A stretch of DNA of 64,000 nt, taken from positions 8,741,671-8,805,670 of the forward strand of contig NC_049992.1 of assembly GCF_000003815.2 (NCBI RefSeq), written 5' to 3'. The notes under the pieces were generated by a model. The model ran no database searches. It was given only the letters and a program-made list of their open reading frames with translations, and was not told the DNA's origin. The stretch comes from Branchiostoma floridae (Eukaryota; Chordata; Leptocardii; Amphioxiformes; Branchiostomatidae). Of this stretch, positions 61,101 through 64,000 are shown piece after piece. The position numbers and the translations under genes are program-made. Numbering within the stretch: the first letter of the stretch is position 1; every line of letters begins with the position of its first letter.

Positions 61101-64000
61101 GGAACAAAAGGAGAAGGAGAAGGACGAGGATAGGCTCAAGCTTTTGCAGCAAAGATTTCGAAGCAGCATCTTTGAGCAGGACGCACAGCGGCTAGAACAG
61201 TTGAACAAGAAGTATGACGATCCGTCGCCGGATATCAAAGTCAGCTTCCCAGCTGAAAGTCAGTTCAGATTTCGCACGAAGGCGGAAGCGAAGGAGATGC
61301 CTGCAGAGCTGATGACAGGCGGGAGGCCTCGGATGTATCCTCCGTATACGGCAGTCTCCCCAGCATCATCGAGCGTAACCACGTCCTCCGAGTCACCAGC
61401 AGGTAAAATCACCCTGTTTCCCCGAAGATCGTCCAAATCTTCACCTGTCAAAAAAGAGCTGCCTCAGGCCTCATCATCAGGTCATGGCAAGCGCTCACAC
61501 AGTCGGGAGTCTAATGATGAAACCTCAGCCAAGCCCATGGACAATTTGAAAACAGTGGAGCCTAAGAGTACGGATGGGTCTCCAAAGCCACAAGAAGTCA
61601 AACCACCACCCCTCCACGATAGTAAACCTGTGGTAGAAAGCAAACCTCAAGTTTCAGAACCTAAAACCCCTGAGGTTAAGGTCGAGCATCCACCCAAGCG
61701 ACACCGCTCTCCCAGCCCTTCCAGTGGTGCTGAAAGTTTGGAGGCTGTCGTTGTCAAGCCAAATATCAAAGTGCAAAAGCAGCCCGGAAGGAAGTCAGCA
61801 TTGAGGAAGGTGGTAGAGGAGGCTGGGCCCTCAGAGTCCTTGTTTTCTGTGTCTTCGAAGACAGAAGAAAAGGTAGAGAAGCTTATTCTCAAGAGGGAAA
61901 GAGTAAAGAGGTTTGAGGAAGAACCAAAACCAGAGCCCGAAGTTAGAACCAGCAGGAGAAGAGCAGAAAAGGAGAGGAAACTGTCTGAGTCCAAAGCAGA
62001 GTCACCCAAACAGGAAACGGAAAAGGAAGGTCCCATCATCATGAAGTTGATCCCAGGAAAGGCAGAGAAAAAACACAAACAGAAGGGCAGAAGAAAAACA
62101 CAGTCACCCCAACCAGCTGTAAAAGAGGAGCCCTTTACAGAAGACCCAACTCCTGAAGTGGAAGTGAGGTTCCCCAAAATTGAGAAACTTCGGATTAGGA
62201 AAGGGCAAAGAGTGGAGGTAATCGAGGAAGATCCAGAAGACATGCCAGAAAGAATAGTAAAGGTGGAACCTCCTGAGAAACCTGAAAGAGTTGGCAAGTC
62301 CAAGAGGGGGCGAAGTAGAGGAGAGCCCAAATCCGAAACAAAGGTGTTAGAAGCAACAGAAGCTGAAGAAGACTACAAGCCGTTAGCTATTAAAGTAGAA
62401 GAACCTGAGATATCAAGTTATGAATCCCCCACTAAAAGAACAAGACTAGATAGATACAGGCAAAATGATATCTCAGATGTTGAAACAAAACCAAAAACTA
62501 GTGAACTAGAGACAAGAATGAAACACACAACAGAGCAGGACACTCCCACTAAAGATTTAACCAAACAGGATGATCTGGAAACTGCTAAAGGAAGACCTAG
62601 TGTTGAGCTCAAAGGCTGGAAGAGCAAAGCAGAGAAAAGAGATGTAGTGAAGGAAGAGCCAAAGTTGGAACCTGAAGTAAAACCACCTTCATGTGAGCAG
62701 AAGTCCCCCATAGCAGCTACCATAGTCTCAGCACCAGAAGTGAGAACAAGCACCCGGGAGAGAAGGCCCAGGCTTGCCTCACAGAAGGGTCTAGAAAGAA
62801 GAGGTGACATTTTCGACTTTGAGCCGGACGAACCCGAATCTCCCATTCCAGAAAGGCCGAAGTCTACAAGAGGAAGGAAGCCAAAGTCGCTGGGCGAGGA
62901 GCAGAGCCCTGCAAGGGGGTCCAAGTCGCCAGCTAAGTCTCCGTCCTTCCAGATGCCGTCGCCCCGTCCCTCCGCGGATGAGACTCCTCCCCCAGAGGAG
63001 AGGGAGCGGCCGAGAAGGGGGCGAAGGGCACGGCGGTCATCACGGGCAGCTCAATCCGACACCTCTGCTAGCGAGTCTGAACTGATGGACACCAGCAAGA
63101 CACCAGAGAGGGCGATGGGAAGGGAAGCATCTCCTCGGGTCGAGCCGGAGCCAGTAACAAGGGGTAGGGGCCGGCCGCCCAACTCTGTAGTAGTACAGGA
63201 TCAGAGCCGAGAGGATCCCCAGTCCTCCCGACCAGAGGAGCAAGCACCTTCGTCCCCAGACACCTTAGCAGAAGTGATTGAGGGGGTTGTCCGAGGAGAT
63301 AACGTCACCAGTGACCCAGTTACATCCACAGCAGAAGAGGCTGTCTTGTCCCAGTCCACACTGAGTGAGAAGGCACAAGCGGTTGCTGACTCATCATCAT
63401 CAATGGTTTCCGGCATGTCTGCCAGCCCCAAAGCTCAGCCAGTCGTTCTGTCAAACCGAACACCTCGAGTTGAGCCCTTTACAGAACCTCAACCCTCTGT
63501 ATCAATGAAGACAGACGTCGTCGTGAGCTCCCAGACAGAACAGAGAGTCCCGGCGATGCCAACCCCTGAATTACGTGAGGAGGCACCAGGCATCAGTCTG
63601 GGACCAATGGTTGGTAAGCCAGGTGAGGCAGAGACCAAAATCCAAACCTCTCCAGGGCTGATCCCACCAGTGCCAGTCCCTGCTGCAGTTGAGACCCCTC
63701 CGGCTGCTCCTATCATGGCTCCCATGCCAAAAGTGGACCCAATGCTGCTGCCGCTGCCCTCCCCGGGCACGGGAAGAGGAAGAGGTCGGGGAAGAGGACG
63801 AGGACGCGGCCGTGGTCGGCGTCCGAAGAACGCAGACCCGCTGATGCACTCATGGAAACTGGAGGACACCATGGCGCCCCAGGTGGCTGACCTGGCTGCA
63901 GTGTCTCGGATGCCGGCACCCATGCAGACGCCTGTCCCCGAAGCTGTGTCCACTGGGCCGGAATCGCTCGTGACCAGCACCACCAAACTCAACTTTACCT
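25255..64000 (+). CDS. SPEN (split ends/SHARP/MINT) transcriptional co-repressor, 3'-truncated
   Basis: Eleven exons with consistent GT-AG junctions and phases: 25255-25337, 35440-35745, 38513-38679, 39510-39810, 48990-49138, 49622-49822, 50481-50632, 52689-52817, 56053-56280, 56752-56897, 57297->64000. They give 2855 residues before the window ends in frame. The start MVRETRHLWVGNLP is the conserved SPEN N-terminus. RRM1 spans ~6-80, RRM2 ~322-402, RRM3 ~425-496 and RRM4 ~505-576. Tyr/Arg/Ser-rich linkers sit between RRM1 and RRM2 and after RRM4. The rest is charged and low-complexity, with conserved islands LEARKRRF (~990), GLRKQMEASRR (~1272) and RSSIFEQDAQRL (~1909). By family, SPEN is a nuclear RNA-binding scaffold that recruits SMRT/NCoR-HDAC through a C-terminal SPOC domain, represses Notch/RBPJ and nuclear-receptor targets, and binds structured RNA through its RRMs. 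SPOC is not in view. Confidence 0.97.
28066..28117. repeat. (TA)n microsatellite
   Basis: About 26 uninterrupted AT/TA dinucleotides; likely length-polymorphic. Confidence 0.97.
29352..29992. mobile_element. hAT-like foldback element, 8-bp TSD
   Basis: This 641-bp element has inverted termini built from ACTCGGCACCT-type modules: left CGGTTTCGAGACGACTCGG, right the complement of GGTATCAGGACAACTCGGCA. It is flanked by perfect 8-bp direct repeats ATGTGTAT (29344-29351 and 29993-30000). Each arm repeats the CGGCACCT..GACAACTCGG motif. The interior has no transposase-like ORF, so it is non-autonomous. Confidence 0.85.
34402..34770. repeat. Three-copy ~137-bp tandem repeat
   Basis: Three head-to-tail copies each carry TTGGTT(C/T)..TCATCATCAAAT, AACAATG(A/C)CAGAT(A/G)CTG, ATAACAGTACCA and, in the first two, GATTGTAGTTAG. 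Starts are near 34408, 34550 and 34680. Divergence is moderate and the third copy is 3'-truncated. Confidence 0.85.
35440..35745 (+). CDS. SPEN exon 2 (rest of RRM1)
   Basis: Acceptor ttctgcag. The exon reads YGRIDSVKILPKRSSEGG, then AAFVDFVDIKSAQKAH (RNP1 and alpha-2) and GDRELRTDYNEP, the end of RRM1. A less conserved tail rich in Arg/Tyr/Gly follows. Donor GATGG/gtaagt, phase 2. Confidence 0.96.
35746..38512 (+). other. SPEN intron 2 (2.8 kb) with exon-like interval
   Basis: From about 35811 to 37310 the composition resembles coding sequence (GC-rich patches and recurring GGATTAC, GGAATAC and TACCACC words), but no frame stays open for long. A good acceptor at ~35811 would join exon 2 in a frame that stops at once. 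The rest is ordinary AT-rich intron. See the finding for 35811-37310. Confidence 0.45.
38513..38679 (+). CDS. SPEN exon 3 (Tyr/Arg/Asp-rich linker)
   Basis: After acceptor aataccag it encodes MPDDRGYDHSPYFYDRPYD and on to GRMYEQ: a Tyr-, Asp- and Arg-rich linker between RRM1 and RRM2, as in other SPEN proteins. It enters and leaves with one base, matching exon 2 (two bases carried) and exon 4. Donor CAAG/gtataa. Confidence 0.9.
38680..39509 (+). other. SPEN intron 3
   Basis: 830 bp, AT-rich, nothing recognised beyond the splice sites. Confidence 0.6.
39510..39810 (+). CDS. SPEN exon 4 (RS-rich linker and Ser tract)
   Basis: Acceptor tgttttcag. It encodes GRYSQEPARQRSELRDY, an Arg/Glu/Asp-rich segment, then RKSRSKSESGSSSG and a long Ser tract ending SRSRSK. 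The exon stops inside the Ser-rich tract at AAGAG/gtgaga (phase 2), and exon 5 resumes with more Ser. Confidence 0.93.
41284..41360. repeat. 38-bp perfect tandem duplication
   Basis: The unit CTGTGTCAAAAGACGTTGTA.. (38 bp) occurs twice in direct succession without differences, suggesting a recent slippage or duplication event. Confidence 0.93.
42521..42568. mobile_element. 48-bp miniature element of the TARTCTCCAAGCAG family, 8-bp TSD
   Basis: It begins TAATCTCCAAGCAG and ends CTGCTTGGAGATTA, with one extra internal copy of GCTTGGAGATTA. Perfect 8-bp direct repeats GAGGGAAT flank it (42513-42520 and 42569-42576). It is essentially two terminal repeats with almost no interior. Confidence 0.85.
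42819..43378. mobile_element. 560-bp non-autonomous element, CATGCCCGTAGCCAGG ends, 5-bp TSD
   Basis: Terminal inverted repeat CATGCCCGTAGCCAGG at both ends with G-rich/C-rich subterminal runs. 5-bp direct repeats GACTA flank it (42814-42818 and 43379-43383). The interior contains two direct copies of a TTGAAATCT(T/C)GACCCTCTGAAA module (around 42953 and 43148) and the palindrome GGGGGCATGCTCCCCC. No transposase ORF. The superfamily is not assigned. Confidence 0.83.
43945..44800. repeat. ~130-bp satellite-like tandem array
   Basis: The motif TGTCCTGATT..TAATTA..TGGAATTAAAA recurs at 44021, 44488, 44619 and 44748. Spacings are 131 and 129 once the inserted element at 44149-44483 is discounted. 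Each unit also contains GCCATAACGGA.AATGCAAAT and a GATTATGGTTTATG-type segment. Confidence 0.88.
44149..44483. mobile_element. Harbinger-like MITE nested in satellite, TTA TSD
   Basis: 335 bp with inverted ends GGCCCAATCTATACACAG and the complement of GGCACGATCTAGACACAG. The 3-bp direct repeat TTA (44146-44148 and 44484-44486) and GGC-starting termini fit the PIF/Harbinger superfamily. It interrupts a satellite unit, so it inserted after the array formed. The interior repeats GCTATCGGGGACCCCTGC twice. No transposase. Confidence 0.78.
45581..45759. mobile_element. MITE of the TARTCTCCAAGCAG family, 8-10-bp TSD
   Basis: The left end CTAATCTCCAAGCAGACC is nearly the same as the element at 796; the right end CTGACTGGAGATAA is its degraded complement. 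Direct repeats GCCAAGGC flank it (45573-45580 and 45760-45767; extendable to GCCAAGGCCT). The interior has GGCCAGC/GCTGGCC modules. It is older and more diverged than the 796 copy. Confidence 0.78.
46347..46686. mobile_element. Foldback element with CAGGGCTCGAAATAC ends, 6-bp TSD
   Basis: The exact 15-bp terminal inverted repeat CAGGGCTCGAAATAC occurs at both ends of a 340-bp segment. The 6-bp repeat TATGAT is adjacent on each side (46341-46346 and 46687-46692). The interior contains several TTTACCTGCACC repeats and their complements. The superfamily is uncertain. Confidence 0.83.
47553..47703. repeat. Direct repeat flanking the 47704 element (copy A)
   Basis: It shares with 48803-48925 the order CAGTTTAG.TACAG.TCCA, TCATACCAATAACAA, CATATTG and CATACAT(T/A)AGTAGCTATGTGATG. 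The copies are clearly homologous but diverged. Confidence 0.7.
47704..48772. mobile_element. ~1.07-kb element with TACCTCCATGAAAA ends
   Basis: Inverted termini TACCTCCATGAAAA and TTTTCATGGAGGTA bound an AT-rich interior with a GT-rich microsatellite near the left end and repeated GATAACT and GCATAATTAATGA motifs. No TSD was resolved. It lies between two diverged copies of a ~130-bp host sequence (47553-47703 and 48803-48925). Confidence 0.7.
48803..48925. repeat. Direct repeat flanking the 47704 element (copy B)
   Basis: The right-hand partner of 47553-47703, in the same orientation. Confidence 0.7.
48990..49138 (+). CDS. SPEN exon 5 (Ser tract end, start of RRM2)
   Basis: Acceptor gccctacag. 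It continues the Ser tract (SSSSRSSSSSSSDRSLR), then an Arg/Glu-rich stretch, then SYGLCVRNLPVRSS, where LCVRNL is RNP2 of RRM2. Donor TCAG/gtgaga, phase 1. Confidence 0.94.
49139..49621 (+). other. SPEN intron 5
   Basis: 483 bp, AT-rich, nothing beyond splice sites. Confidence 0.6.
49622..49822 (+). CDS. SPEN exon 6 (rest of RRM2)
   Basis: It encodes DTSLKDGLFHEFKKHGKVTS, then RYGLVFFR (RNP1) and ASKGKLFFGAQMELSIWDGP. It matches the strongly conserved second RRM of SPEN. Donor CCCAG/gtgagt, phase 1. Confidence 0.96.
49823..50480 (+). other. SPEN intron 6
   Basis: 658 bp, AT-rich, no feature recognised. Confidence 0.6.
50481..50632 (+). CDS. SPEN exon 7 (start of RRM3)
   Basis: Acceptor cttgtacag. 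It encodes an acidic spacer, then FDEYHPKATRTLFIGNLEK (RNP2 LFIGNL) and SDIRSAFEKFGDIV. Donor GTG/gtaggt, phase 0. Confidence 0.96.
50633..52688 (+). other. SPEN intron 7
   Basis: 2.1 kb with no mobile element recognised. A pyrimidine-rich ~150-bp tract precedes the exon 8 acceptor and can be read as an open frame, but it is intronic. Confidence 0.55.
52689..52817 (+). CDS. SPEN exon 8 (rest of RRM3)
   Basis: 129 bp, phase 0 at both ends: DIDIKKQPSGNSTYAFLQYM (RNP1 region) then VVKAMRKMDGEFLGKSRLK. Its 3' half is the parent of the decayed tandem copies that follow. Confidence 0.96.
52749..53940 (+). pseudogene. Decaying tandem copies of the SPEN exon 8 3' half plus intron
   Basis: A unit starting at CATCA..AGTGTCGTC inside exon 8 and running through its donor into ~120 bp of intron recurs with starts at 52751 (parent), 52938, 53121, 53338 and 53744. 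Spacings are 187, 183, 217 and 406 (possibly two units). The first copy keeps ATGCGTAAAATGGACGGGGA and the CTCAAG/gtagag donor almost unchanged. Later copies acquire stops and indels. The intronic part (AAATTGTGGATGCAAAAATGGCTGG) is repeated too. No copy has a frame-compatible acceptor. Confidence 0.85.
53941..56052 (+). other. SPEN intron 8, distal part
   Basis: 2.1 kb of AT-rich intron. A duplicated AGCCAGCTGTGC.(A/T)A.CATGAAACT segment occurs near 54512 and 54650. No exon recognised. Confidence 0.5.
56053..56280 (+). CDS. SPEN exon 9 (RRM4)
   Basis: It encodes LGFGKSMPCNVVWLCGML, where the GFGKSMP.N.VWL signature is characteristic of SPEN RRM4. It then reads HYSRHGTINNIVVDRQRSAC and GRRLK. 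Phase 0 at both ends. Confidence 0.96.
56281..56751 (+). other. SPEN intron 9
   Basis: 471 bp, AT-rich, nothing recognised. Confidence 0.6.
56752..56897 (+). CDS. SPEN exon 10 (end of RRM4)
   Basis: It encodes VDFANRDSQRAFFSSMEQSG, the conserved VDFANRESQ..F...ME.SGQ end of RRM4, then an Arg/Pro/Tyr-rich stretch. Donor GCAGG/gtgagc, phase 2. Confidence 0.95.
56898..57296 (+). other. SPEN intron 10
   Basis: 399 bp ending in a long pyrimidine tract and ttcaag acceptor; no other feature. Confidence 0.6.
57297..64000 (+). CDS. SPEN exon 11, giant exon (open at window end)
   Basis: I checked most of the frame line by line and saw no stop; it stays open for 6.7 kb, >2230 codons. It begins with a Tyr/Arg-rich region, then RS repeats (SRPRSRSHSRSPGR). 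A long Lys/Glu coiled-coil-like region follows, with LEARKRRF, then Ser/Pro/Glu-rich disordered sequence. FRSSIFEQDAQRL is conserved with vertebrate SPEN. Two AT-hook/RGG-like patches occur near residues 2575 (TRGRGRPP) and 2781-2798 (RGRGRGRGRGRGRRPK). SLVPYE occurs twice (~1489 and ~1527). Several SPxK and VKxEP motifs look like phosphorylation or SUMO sites (inference). A single very large exon after the RRM exons is also how vertebrate SPEN is organised. Confidence 0.95.

Overview
This is a eukaryotic, intron-rich genomic window with one 100-bp assembly gap (20602-20701). It holds metazoan genes, nuclear tRNA genes, many small foldback DNA transposons and a Helitron-type ORF. Gene content and repeat style point to an invertebrate deuterostome, most likely a lancelet (Branchiostoma). 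That identification is inference; no species marker was tested.

Layout, left to right. (1) 1-6.8 kb: the last exon of an actin-related protein gene (429-754, +), two small transposons just behind it, and dispersed tRNA genes: Asp-GTC at 91 and 5449, Thr-AGT at 2269, Thr-CGT at 3985. (2) 6.86-21.2 kb, minus strand: a complete four-exon gene for a secreted-then-anchored single-pass membrane protein with a TPM/MOLO1-type ectodomain (278 aa; all splice phases agree). Its introns carry two more tRNA-Asp genes (12514, 12836), a Helitron-like ORF with a herpes-tegument-type (C76-like) cysteine protease signature (13949-15223), a 42-bp minisatellite beside that ORF, and a foldback element (16470-16694). 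(3) 21.2-25.25 kb: intergenic DNA between two divergent promoters, with one more tRNA-Asp (24614). (4) 25.25-64 kb, plus strand: the SPEN (SHARP/MINT, split ends) orthologue. Ten exons encode four RRMs, and an eleventh exon of at least 6.7 kb stays open to the window edge. The C-terminal SPOC domain would lie outside. Its introns hold most of the transposons and tandem repeats.

The genes have no evident shared pathway. SPEN is a nuclear RNA-binding transcriptional co-repressor scaffold, the MOLO1-like protein is a probable receptor-associated membrane protein, and the actin-related protein is cytoskeletal or nuclear.

The least ordinary observations are: a decaying tandem array of the 3' half of the third-RRM exon; a 42-bp iterated unit with two adjacent hairpins next to the Helitron-like protease ORF; a 48-bp miniature transposon with intact ends and target duplication; a Harbinger-like element nested in a 130-bp satellite; and an exon-like but ORF-less stretch in SPEN intron 2.
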